NCBI GenBank assembly: GCA_033558025.1
Contig: JAUCEF010000007.1
Coordinates: forward strand, 3,162,001 to 3,226,000
Direction of reading: 5' to 3'
From: Phytophthora sp. 'mugwort'
Lineage: Eukaryota > Oomycota > Peronosporomycetes > Peronosporales > Peronosporaceae
DNA length: 64,000 nucleotides
This document shows, one piece after another, positions 21,614 through 31,639 of this stretch. Each line of letters starts with the position of its first letter. The stretch's first letter is position 1. The position numbers and the translations under genes were made by a program. Under the pieces are notes generated by a model. It ran no database searches and had not been told where the DNA came from. It worked only from the letters and a program-made list of their open reading frames with translations.

Positions 21614-22140
21614 ATTTAAACTAACACCGCCAAACCGCGCGGAAATTGCTGAGTGGATATCAACGTGCTAAAAAGAACTTTCGAAACAGACCATTGTCAG
21701 CGGATTTGCGTAGGTTGCTTTGAACGACGCTCATACATCGATCCACGTCCGCGAGACCGATATTAAGCATATCGATAATAGTATCGTGGAAGAGATGGAG
21801 AATTGCAATTTTGCAGATGGGCAAGTCGACTCAGGCGACGACATCGGTCTTGAGGTGCGGTGCTTGTTACACACACACGATGTTGCCGACACCACGTCAC
21901 AGATTATGTGGTTACATAAAGGCAACTTGCATGTTGAGAGTGATGATCGTCGAAGTTTCGCGAACTACCTATCAAGTTTATCAGGGCTGTAGACTGAAGT
22001 GCTGGGAGAAGCTAGTGAGGTGTGAGTTTAAGCTTTTGGCTGTAAATGTCACTTGCATTTTGCATCGAACAGTTCAAGTCGTTTCAATCGGGATCAGGCG
22101 ATAGCGAGGAAGACGAGTTGTAATTTGTAATATTGTACAC
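21614..22140 (+). pseudogene. pogo relic 1, C-terminal part
   Basis: From 21615 the plus strand reads FKLTPPNRAEIAEWISTC, a stop in place of the expected Trp, then KELSKQTIVSGFA. This is the helix pair that ends pogo DDE domains. An acidic C-terminus follows after a second stop, with IHVRETDIKHIDNSIVEEME and ADGQVDSGDDIGLEV. It is on the same strand as the N-terminal part at 12440-13270. Confidence 0.75.
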
Positions 22141-23845
22141 TCATTTGCAAATATCTTACTTGAAAGCATATGTCGATGCGCATGATTTGTCATACGTGCT
22201 ATTGAAGTGACGCCTAGGCCTAGACAATACGGTAGCGCAATAAAGACAGGGTGCCGAAAGCACCTCCTTATAATGCGGTAAAAGTAAAGAGGCCCATCAC
22301 CTCATTCGTTTGGGTGGAGACTGATTATCTGGCGTTGAAGATCGATGAACAGGCGGACGTGGAGGAATTCACCCGTATGGAAGATGACGCTGCTATCGAC
22401 AAGCTCCGCAGACAGTGCAAGGCCGTTGGACGTCGACGAAGGCATATCTTGTAGCACGATGTATTGATGGTTTTGCTCGTTATAGCCGAAGAGGATGATG
22501 TTGAAGCAACAAATGAAGACAACTACGACTTGGCGGAGGAAAGTTTCATGGTACTGGGCTTGCTGAACATTCTGCTTGTTGTGGCCCACTGGCAACTTGA
22601 TGGAAGATCGGTTTGCGACTATCCAAGATAAAATTGCGGTTAGGGCTTGCTTCTCCGCAATATTGAAAGCCTAGCGCATTCCTACGGCATACAAGAAAAC
22701 GCTGCGCTGTAGCCCTAATTCGTTTGGTGGGCCGGTAATACTAGAGTCATTGTTCTATGAAAAGTACGGCTTCCTGTGCAAAACACACAGTATAATTTAA
22801 ATTTCGGACTCGCTGCTTGTTTTGCATAGTGCGGCAATGGTTTTAGAATTGACGAGGACGGAATTGGAGGAGTTGCTGCACAGCTAAGAATGTCAGGAAC
22901 GGTTGCTGGCGTCTAAATCAAGCGTTCAGAAAGCCTTATGTATTGGGTCTAAAATCAAGTCTCGAGTGCGAGAGCCGTCTATGTAATTATCAATCGCATA
23001 AGTTGCAGAGAGCTCTTGGTTTTCTTGGATGACTTGCACAGGCTTTCTTCTTTTATGAGGTCTTCTTCTGAGTTGGGGGTACCTTCTTCCTAGGAGCAGC
23101 CTTCTTTTAACGGCGATAGGTCTAGTACGAGTCGTCGAGACTCTAGCCTTCTTTGCTGGTGAAGCCGGCGTGTCAGTGCTCGATGCTGACCGCAAATCGG
23201 TGGACTTCGGCTCGCCTGATGTTGGGATGCTCAGACCACAAACTTGGGTCCATTTCCCCTTCCGCGGATCGTTATACGCGCTTGAGTTGCTAGAAAAAAA
23301 AGCGTCATCACTTGAAAGGAGCTGCTGCGCATTCGTCTGGGCATGGCAGTGCGTTCGTCTTGGAGTGTCGGTGTCGCAGAATTGAAGAGCAAGTTAAACA
23401 ATCTATTAAGATCAATACGAAATTTTATTTCAATGGGTTTTTTCCTGAATATATTGGCGAGACGCTTATAGCACTTGGACATCTCGACGATTTATTTATC
23501 CTCTTTTTGCTTGGGCAGAAAATAGTGGAAGACACAAAAACGATCGATTTTCTATTCGGACAGAGTTCTTAAAACCCAAAGTTCTCATACGCCGTGATAG
23601 TTTTGGTCGTCACTTGCATCAGGCCATACAACAAAGTCATCTACTTTGACGTTCACTACAGCAATGACACGGTATATATAGAGCGCACAAGAGCTTTTAC
23701 CGATCCTACAACCCCATACCGTATTTGTCGGATCGAATGATACATTCGGCTCAAGTGATACATCGGATACAATAGGGTGACACCCCTTCTGATGGACATC
23801 AAAACCTTCAACAATTTAAAGTAAAGAGAGAATATATCTGTTATG
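22141..23845. other. Unassigned region with short open frames
   Basis: A 67-codon plus-strand frame at 22251-22454 (PITSFVWVETDYLALKIDEQ) ends in a basic stretch. A second plus frame begins after its stop. On the minus strand 23480-22926 there is a basic Lys/Arg-rich product with PAKKARVSTTRTRPIAVKRR and RPHKRRKPVQVIQENQELSA across one frame change, which could be a decayed nuclear or Gag-like protein. None matches a family I recognise. The right end (from about 23650) is probably the 3' end of the second pogo relic. Confidence 0.35.
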
Positions 23846-23849
23846 ACGC

Positions 23850-25120
23850 TACTCGGGGACAACAGCATCTTGCGGAGACGGTAGCAAATGCGTTCTGAAT
23901 CTGCCGCTCGCATCGTGAGGGCCCACTGGGATATGGTTTGCCTTTTTAAAGCCGCTAATAATGGACCTACTGTCCACCTGTTCCCAAGCCTTAACGATAA
24001 TATGAGATAGACGTAAACGTCGCTCACTCGCGTTTCTAGAAAAGTTGTGGTCCCTGTGCCATTCGAGATACAGATCCCTGAGCATATTCGGTGTTAGTAG
24101 TTAAGCCAAGTCGCACCGCAAAGATGAGCGGAATGTACTGTATTTTGCTCTTGAAGGAGTGCATTACACTCACGTCCATAGGCTGACTGAGCCCGGTAAT
24201 TCTCGGAGGGATATACTGCACCTTCGTGCAGCAGGTCTCCTCAAGGTGCTGTTCCACGCTCTCCATCTTATGGACTCGCACATTGTCCATCATTAGCATA
24301 CGGCACCCTTCAACTGATGGTATCCATATCTAATAAAGCCGTAACATCACACTAGTTGTAACTAAAACATTTCAGTTAATAAAACATTTGTGAAACTGCA
24401 ATAGAAACCTCCTCAACCCATTTCATCATTGTAGCGTGGTCACACCACGCCTTTTGTTGGGTGGTGTGAACAACGCTGGGGTGGCCCCAGTTGGGTTGAA
24501 CACCTCCGTGTACAAGTCTGCTCCTGGGACACCGGAGAATACCACAAACGCGGGCAGGTTTTTGCCCAACGCAGACGCGCAGAGAAACACACTACATCGA
24601 GCATCATTGTCTCCCATCCCTTGCACGACATCAACATTCTTGGCGCCACGAACGTCGATAGTCAAACGACCAGGATTGTCGATACAAATATCTGTTTGGG
24701 TCCATGTTGAAGAGACCATCGTACCGCATTGTTTCTGTGTAACACGGCGGAAAGAACCCGTCTTCCTCAACTTCAACATATATTGTTCTTGAGAAGACGT
24801 CAGGAAATTCCTATTTCATAACAATAATCACATTTTAAATCAGCCAAAAAATAAATATAGTCAGCCAGTAACAATAAGAAAAGTTGAAGCAAAAATGCAC
24901 CTGCATGTCAGCTCTACGCTTGGTTCCCTTGTGCGTGATGTAGCGGACCACCAGCTTGTTCCGCTTTAAAAGGCGAACTGTCCAGGACAGGAGGGCACAA
25001 CGCATTCTTGATGCAGATAACGCTGCATCAAACTTGCCAATCATCAGCCTGGTGCACTTCATTGTGACGCATAGGCCTTTTGTCTGTCGCATCAAAAGGA
25101 TCCATTCGAGTAAACTACAG
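23850..25120 (-). pseudogene. pogo-type DDE transposase relic 2
   Basis: Going down from 25120 the first recognisable block is the end of a DNA-binding domain (KLVVRYITHKGTKRRADMQ). Near 24700-24440 comes LTIDVRGAKNVDVVQGMGDN, then DARCSVFLCASALGKNLPAF and VVFSGVPGADLYTEVF, the first part of the DDE domain. Near 24300-24100 comes MLMMDNVRVHKMESVEQHLE with the second Asp (MDN..VH), and IPPRITGLSQPMDVSVMHSF with the third. The end has LRLSHIIVKAWEQVDSRSII and SGFKKANH. Stops and frame changes separate the blocks, so it is a relic. The AT-rich gaps between blocks could include introns. It belongs to a different subfamily from relic 1. Confidence 0.75.
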
Positions 25121-25223
25121 AGACATTACATTAAACAAAATTAATACGTCGAGATAGCATTCGCATAGCATCATACAGCATTATTACCGTGCTTCTAGCT
25201 CAGGATAGAGGATGTAACGGGAG

Positions 25224-26030
25224 TTGTTAGTCTCCGACAACTTAGGATACTTGATAGGTGCTTTTGAAACAGCTTCCTTTAGCTCAGCTGCGTCCTTGCG
25301 CCACTTGTATTATAGTAGCACTGGTATGAATGCATTGCTTGCATGTAAGTCGTTAGCTATTAAGCTCCCGTCATCGGAAGCAGAGCTGAAAGATCAATGC
25401 AATGCCTTCGCATCAATCAGTATGCATGGCGCATTGAGAGGTTGTATAGGTGCTGTAGACGGTTGGTTGTGTCGTACAAAGACTCCTACTAAGCGTGAAA
25501 AAGGCTCATTTAACCTCATACTTTTCTGATCACTGGCGTTATCTGCAAGCTTCGTGTGATCACCTATCTCACTTCACATCGTTCACCATGAAATGTCCTG
25601 GTGGTACGAATGATGCGCGAGCTTTTCAGCTTTCCTCCTTGAATAGTGTCTGTATTAGTCTTCCTCTTAGTGTCTGCCTTGTGGGAGATAAAACATACCT
25701 AGCTAGAGAGCTAAGTACTCCATACAGTGCGGCTGACGGAATGAATGAGTCTAAGGTTTCGCTCAACCTTTTCGTTAGTCATCTGCGTATCAGAGTTGAG
25801 CAGTCATTTGGAAACGCCTCTTGAAGCTGGGCTGGCGAATGTCCATCTGTGGTCCATACAATAATGCGTCTGCACAACATTTGTGTGAACAGCCGCGAAA
25901 ATGGCTACGGGGTCGTTGGTGAAGTCGACAAACTCTACTTAAACCGAGAAGGCCACGAACTGGGCTACATCCCAATAAGTATCGATACATCAAGCAAGAC
26001 ATTCCGCACGTGCGTCCCCCGAGAATAAAT
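25224..26030 (+). pseudogene. PIF/Harbinger nuclease relic 2
   Basis: The first frame gives CNAFASISMHGALRGCIGAV and DGWLCRTKTPTKREKGSFN, the start of the DDE nuclease with its first Asp in GAVDGW. The next gives YLQASCDHLSHFTSFTMKCP, GGTNDARAFQLSSLNSV and LVGDKTYLARELSTPYSAAD with the second Asp (GDKTY). Then VSHLRIRVEQSFGNAS supplies the third acid (RVEQSFG). After another frameshift, MRLHNICVNSRENGYG marks the family's C-terminal motif. The product would cut the element ends together with a SANT-domain partner, which is encoded convergently just to the right. Two frameshifts make this copy inactive. Confidence 0.82.
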
Positions 26031-26189
26031 TTTCAAGTTTGTTTGGTCACAAGGTTATTGAAGACCCAGCCACAGCGTTCAAAGAAATGCAGCAGCCCAA
26101 GTCGAATTACCGCCGTAATACTACTTCACCACAGCGATATGTAGCAGAGTTTGAAACCCCGCACAAAGCAAACCTTTACTGAAACGATG

Positions 26190-26200
26190 TTTTTTTTTTA
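26190..26200. other. Poly-T run between convergent PIF genes
   Basis: A run of T bases (with flanking ttattaacac) separates the convergent nuclease and SANT-partner genes. It may serve as a short shared 3' region. Confidence 0.35.
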
Positions 26201-26320
26201 TTAACACAACAAAGTCACGGTGATTGTGAGCACGCCCTCATCTCACCCCTTAGCTTTGCAATAAAGTTTTGCAGATCGACCTTCTCGCTGTCGTCTTCTA
26301 CGTGTCCTTGCCGTTGAAGA

Positions 26321-26921
26321 TCAGCTAGAACTCGGCGCAATTCCAAAGTTTTTTTGCAGCGTCACGAGTAACTCGACCGAGTCTTTATTTTCTCGAATAC
26401 GACTTGCCTTCATAGCCGCATCATGCTCCTTCTCGGTGCGGGCATGCTGCTGACGTTTCAGGGTAAGACTTTCTTCAAAGAAGACGATTTGACGCTTTGT
26501 CAGCAAGGCCTTATCTTCACTGCTTGTTAACGTCTTGAGAACTTCAACAACATTGTCTGCCCGCAATGTTATTCGACATAAGAGACATCAGGTAAATTCA
26601 ATTAGTGTACATCCAATATTTAGCAGAAAATTTTCTTAACCTACACGCTTTGCTCGGTGTCGTCCTCGCGGGCGTTTTCTTCGCTCGAGGTTCAGCGCGA
26701 ATTGATTCCACCATCAGTTCCGATGGCAGCGTCTGGACCACGCAGGCGTGCAAGTTTGGCTTTGTAACCGTGGTCAATAAGTGCAAGTAATACAGGTCCA
26801 TCCTGCCTCCGTGAAATGCGGCGAAAGGTGCGTTGTTGCCGGACGTGGTGAACCGCGAGTCGACCTCGCGGTAATCACGACACACTTCCTTCCAAATAGA
26901 CCAATAGCTTCTTGCTATCAT
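26321..26921 (-). pseudogene. SANT/Myb-like PIF partner relic
   Basis: The 5' part at 26921-26598 reads MIARSYWSIWKEVCRDYREV, GRMDLYYLHLLTTVTKPNLH and then a basic linker (KKTPARTTPSKACRLRK). The 3' part at 26566-26321 is helical: ADNVVEVLKTLTSSEDKALL, TKRQIVFFEESLTLKRQQHA and RIRENKDSVELLVTLQKNFG. This is how the Myb/SANT-like second ORF of PIF/Harbinger elements looks: DNA-binding N-terminus and coiled C-terminus. The two parts are in different frames. The gap of about 30 bases could be a frameshift or a small intron. It faces the nuclease at 25224-26030, so both probably belong to one element. Confidence 0.65.
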
Positions 26922-27949
26922 GGCTCTTAAATATAGCAGGATATATACTCAGAAATTCCACTCGGATATGCAGCAAGGCACTAAGGCTTTCGTCATCTTT
27001 GTCGTTATATGCTGCTGCCACCCTACCCTAATAATCAGACGCGCTTCCTGGTGTCGAGTGCATGCCGGGTTGCAACATCACTCAACGTTGGCATTCCGCC
27101 ACAGTAGCTATCCGAAATAAGTACGTTCAAGAGCCTGAACACACAGTCGACCGTGTTTCTGTCGGGTTTGGTTCGCTGGAAGGGGATCTACACCACGCCA
27201 GTTGCCGTGATAGTCCCCGTCACAAACAGACAGGCTCGCAGGACTAGCAGATACGACGCCTTGTTGTGCGATGCAGGTGTGGCATTCCGACGTCTGCATT
27301 CAGCACACAGCGCTTTGGCGCTCCACTTCTTGTAGGCGTCCATCGAGCCCCGACGTGCTCCAAGTCCTCCATGATCGCGCTGGGGGTCTTGCTGTTACCA
27401 CCAGTCGTCCCGCTCCCAGCGACGCGAAAAAATCTCGGGAGCGGGAGATTTTTCGGAGACAGCATCGCGCTGCTTGCCCTAAGCCTTCGCATTTTATCCA
27501 CAGTGATGCTGAAATTATCTCCCGGAGCCGGGGGCGGGAAAATAAGAAAGGGCCTTTGTGAAAGGTAGTATTGGCCGCCATATTAAGTTCATACGAACTT
27601 AAGTTAAATACATGTAGTACGAGCAGAAATAGTCGGACACCAAAAAATTATGACCAGAACGATTTTTCACTTTTAGTCTCTATGTCGCTATTCGTAAATA
27701 AGATTGCATGCGTGAACTTCGCTATCTACATGCCCTGGTCTATGAATAACGTTCGGAGCGCGAGAAACATTGCAGTTTGTATACACACAGTTTATGTCTC
27801 CCACCGTCTAGCTCCGGCCAACTAGGAAAGGTTGAAATATTTGTGCTAGACCGATAAGGTTTACAAATCCCGACTCAATTTGAATTTTGTAGCCCTCCAT
27901 ACACTCAATACGTTAGATTTCAATTGCTTGTTGAACTTAGAATGCCAAT
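26922..27949. other. Unassigned, with an 8-9 bp stem hairpin
   Basis: No gene signature is seen. At 27428-27453 the sequence aaaaatctc, an eight-base loop and gagattttt form a perfect short hairpin. Several short frames overlap each other on both strands. The interval probably holds the right end of the PIF element and spacer DNA. Confidence 0.4.
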
Positions 27950-29428
27950 CAATGGAGATTCGGCTCAAAAGCATCCCTTTCGAAACGCACCCTTTACCCT
28001 GGATCATGGACATGTAAAGAAGTTGTTGCAATGGGCATTTTGCGGCCGGACATTAGTCTAATGGAGTCCCCTCGGATGAGCCTGGATTTTGGAATTGCGT
28101 ATAACAAGCGGAAAAATATTGCGAATGACACTTTCGGGACTCAATTGGCCGCGCAGCACCGAGTTAAGCAATTTGCAGCTAGATGTGGCTTCCAGGTATC
28201 CGTGAAGCTCAACAGCACGAATGCAGATGGCTCTGGAAAACGCTAAATACTGCTGCAAGTTTCTGCATGGTCAACAATTTAATGACACTACTCAGCCAGG
28301 AGGGAAGCTACGATGTCAATTCTTCGCCAATTTGTCCGGTGCTGAGGACTATTGGAAAGTCATGAAGGTCAATTTCGTCATATTCACGCACTATTTGTCG
28401 CTTTACTACCGCGTCTTGTGCAGAAGGGTCTGCCACTGAGCGGTTACGTCCCTGCGCAACACCACGATTAGACTACAGCAATGGTTGCGCTGGTTGAATG
28501 AGAGATGCTACTGGCACACAATTACTCGATAGCTACAATGAATGGAGCCGCAATTACGAAGTTCCTGGAAGGAAAGGGGATATCAGTCGCCCGTACTGTC
28601 GTGTCTTGAATTAAGGGGCAGATTGATGAACGTTTGTATGAGGATCGACTCGAGCGTTACCAAAAGCTAGAAGCTTACCTGAGACTTATGGCTGCTAAGA
28701 ACCCAGGCTGTGTATGGCGTTTCGAGAAGTTCGCTGACGGGCTGTTTAGAAGGGCGTGCTTGATTCCTAGTGTCGGGTAGCACATTGCGCGCAGATCACC
28801 CTGCTTGTTTGGATTTGATGGGGCTCATTTCAATGGGGAGACAAACCAGTACGGTGTATTTCTTGTTGCGACCTCCAAGGGCTATAACAAACCCATACTT
28901 CCTTTCGGTTTTGGAATAGCCCCGAAATAGAACTACGGACACTGGGTGTGGTTCCTGTCCGTGGTGAAAGATGCCCTGGGGGGCATCAGCAGATTTACTG
29001 TTTTCCGATCACCAGAGAGGACTTCTCTCCGCAGTACACGACCTTTTTCCCGACGCTGGACATCTGATCTGTTTAAGGCACATCATTGGGCAACATCCCA
29101 AGAAGGGGTACACCGTTGACAAGCGAAGATCACGGCCTCATTTGCAAAATGGCCCGCAGCGATTGAGAGAACGACTTATTTTTTTTTTTGAGGCTGAACT
29201 GACTTATACGAAGCCAACAACAGTACAGCATCTCGAGAAACTAGATTTTAAATACTGTGTCAAGCATCAATTCCAACAGCATCACGAGATACCAACTTAC
29301 GGAGAGGTCACTTTAAACCTGTCGGAGCAAGCGAACAACTGTCGTAGCGCGAAGCCTCTGGATGCCTTTGCTATGTACTTTCGTCAACGAAGTCGATTGG
29401 TATCTCAATACAGACAGCAGGCCATCTA
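27950..29428 (+). pseudogene. MULE transposase relic 3 with FAR1-like N-terminus
   Basis: The N-terminal part has MSLDFGIAYNKRKNIANDTF, VKQFAARCGFQVSVKLNSTN and, after a frameshift, AKYCCKFLHGQQFN, a FAR1-type zinc-binding layout. The middle (about 28600-28960) reads in broken frames as RLEAYLRLMAAKNPGCVWRF, CLFGFDGAHFNGETNQYGVF and LVATSKGYN. FDGAHFNG is the first catalytic Asp region. The 3' part is 152 codons open: LLFSDHQRGLLSAVHDLFPD and AGHLICLRHIIGQ (second Asp and CLRHI), then LDFKYCVKHQFQQH, YGEVTLNLSEQANNCRSAKP and LDAFAMYF. NLSEQANN.RSAKPLDA is the third-acid region. It would mobilise a MULE. Multiple stops upstream inactivate it. Confidence 0.82.
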
Positions 29429-30220
29429 ATGGGCCAAATGTTCTGGATCGCGTCTCGTTCTTTATGTGGATACAAATTTGGAAGCGCTGACTTCAACGCC
29501 ACCACCTGTCGAAACAACAGCAGCCTTAACAATATCAATGAGAAAAGCTGCAACATCTCGAATGCGAGCGCAGCGCAGATCAGAAGCAGCAGCCTGAACA
29601 GCGGAGACAGCAACGAATACAAGAAAGGAAAAGAGTCGAGCCAACACAGCAGCGGTTTGGGCACAGGCTCCTCGGTGCCGACTCGCGTGACCATGTGTTC
29701 CACGTCCTCTTCTGGTCCTCGCGCGCCGTGTGGCAGTGACTTACAACGTCACCGAAAGTATCTAAGACAGCAGCAGCAGCGTCGCACCGCGCTTCTGGAT
29801 GAGCGTCGACGAGCCGCGGCGTGGTCGAGGCCCACGGGAGGTTCGACAGCACCGGACCACGATGAGATGCAGTCAAGCTCGAGCAGTGGCAGCGAGAGCG
29901 GCACAACGACGGGCCCTAGTAACAGTCCCAGCGACGGCGGTGGCGACGTCGGACCTGACATCGGGATGGGTATGAGCTCGACGACGCACCACACTGGGAG
30001 CGCAGTCAGTGACTACGGAAGCAGTGTGAACGAGATGCAGGACACAGCGTCCAACGCATCGTCATCCAATGACAAGCGCAGCTACAGGCTGAGCCACACG
30101 GTGCCGGCTGAGACGTGGGAGAAGGATATTGCGGATGTCGGACGGCAGGTCATGAGTCTCTGCGTGGCGTATGGTGTGCATTTTTCGCGGCGCTTCGTCA
30201 GCGCGTGCAGGTGTGTCTAA
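29429..30220 (+). CDS. Serine-rich protein with Gln/Arg block, function unknown
   Basis: This is an intact frame of 263 codons in a window where almost everything else is broken. The ATG overlaps the stop of the MULE relic, and the first 25 or so residues may be relic-derived. The rest has strong composition: SCNISNASAAQIRSSSLNSG, HRKYLRQQQQRRTALLDERR, SSSSSGSESGTTTGPSNSPS and SDGGGDVGPDIGMGMSS. Near the end comes a more folded-looking part, LSHTVPAETWEKDIADVGRQ. No domain family was recognised, no signal peptide and no membrane segment. It could be a fragment of a host regulatory gene captured or stranded next to the MULE, or a MULE passenger. Whether it is expressed cannot be judged. Confidence 0.45.
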   Translation: MGQMFWIASRSLCGYKFGSADFNATTCRNNSSLNNINEKSCNISNASAAQIRSSSLNSGDSNEYKKGKESSQHSSGLGTGSSVPTRVTMCSTSSSGPRAPCGSDLQRHRKYLRQQQQRRTALLDERRRAAAWSRPTGGSTAPDHDEMQSSSSSGSESGTTTGPSNSPSDGGGDVGPDIGMGMSSTTHHTGSAVSDYGSSVNEMQDTASNASSSNDKRSYRLSHTVPAETWEKDIADVGRQVMSLCVAYGVHFSRRFVSACRCV

Positions 30221-31639
30221 GAGACTCCAGCGGCGTCCACTCGCGATGTGACCTCCTCGTGGCATTATATTAGAGATATGTAGTTTTCTGGACAACTCGA
30301 AATGTTACGGGTGATAGCAAGCCAGCAACAACCCCATATACATTGGCAAACAAAATGTTGGTAATGCACCATGGAAGTTTTCCAGATATTCGGCTTCATA
30401 GTTGGCCCACTGTAAATCGTAAATAAGGTAAAAAAAAATTGAGAAACGAGTATCTCGCAAATTCAAAAAAGTAAAAGGGGTGTGTCGACGCTCTCAACAA
30501 GATCGCAGCTCATTACGACACGTGCTTACAAACTTGCTCTGTCAGTGAGGGTTAAACAGTTTGTCGCCAGGCGGTATTACGAAAGTTTGACTTGGACGGG
30601 GATCAGATCGTTTCCGCTGTGTGCTCGCGCTTTTGAATTCGCGAAACCGGCTCGTCGGTCAACGCCACGAACGTCTGCATAGGAACCACTTCGGTGTCAT
30701 CCGTAAAAATTGGTGCGCTACTTCTTGATTTATGCGTGCCATCCTTGCGCAGGGGCCCTGCAAATTTTCTCTGTATCGTCCCAACTCAAACCTGGCTTGA
30801 TACTAAAAAATAAGCACGCTCATTGAGCTCGAAGCGATTTCATACAAAGGTTCCATATATCCACACCAGTTTATCACAGAGCTCTTCACGAGGCACTTTT
30901 GTAGCCCGACGCAACATAGGCAAACACGTACTGCACTGTTCCATTCGCGAAAAGATCTTAATGCTATTGGGGAAAGACTCATGGAGCCATCCATTCGCAT
31001 ACAAACATCGATGCAAGTCCACTACTCGCGCGGTCTCCCACCATCGCCTCATCATTTATTCCCTACCGCTTGTCCAGCGAAGCCAACGGCGAAACTTCGC
31101 CATGCGAAGATTAGGTCGTCTCTATCTATTATCGAAGCTTGCGTGGATGTGGAGAATGAGGTCGACTTGTGTGAAAAGCGTGACGACAGTGGCGATGACG
31201 ACTTCTCACCTCAGCCAGGCGGCATATATAGTAATGCGGATCGTTGATCGCAGAGAGTGGGCGATGCACTTCGCGCACTCTCTGCGGTCAAAGCCTCTCT
31301 ATCAGATAATGCGATGCACTCCGCCCACTCTCTTCGGTTGACGCCTTAAGAAAGTGTCTTAAGTCCTTCTCCGAAGAATCAAAGGAGGACATATAGACGT
31401 TTAGTTTGGCATTGATATCAACGCCCAAACGACTGAGATTATCCGATTAGGCTCGTGCGTGAACGGCTGCGTGCCTGGTAAGGCAACGGAGCTGGAGTCC
31501 CAGTTGTGTTCGCTGGAAAATATGACGAAGTAAGAGATAAATACAATTTTGTATACACGCCTAGACGTGTTTATGCAAATGCCAGTCGGTCGAAGACGTG
31601 GGGGCGGTGGCCGAAAAGGTTTAACTAATATCTCTCGTT
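30221..31639. other. Unassigned region
   Basis: There is a 172-codon plus-strand frame at 30823-31341, rich in Arg, His and Ser, with overlapping open frames on both strands. None has a family motif. It contains the hairpin listed separately. The last 200 bp may be the degraded 5' end of the DDE relic that follows. Confidence 0.35.
31246..31289. repeat. Hairpin gatcgcagagagtg / cactctctgcggtc
   Basis: Arms of 14 bases (31246-31259 and 31276-31289), one mismatch, separated by a 16-base loop. A degraded second copy of the motif (gcgatgcactccgcccactctct) starts about 50 bases further on at about 31311, suggesting a repeated unit. Confidence 0.7.

Noticed and set aside
30823..31341. 172-codon plus-strand frame rich in Arg/His/Ser
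   Set aside because: Other frames on both strands are open over much of the same region, it covers the hairpin region, and no motif is visible. Kept only as part of an unassigned region.
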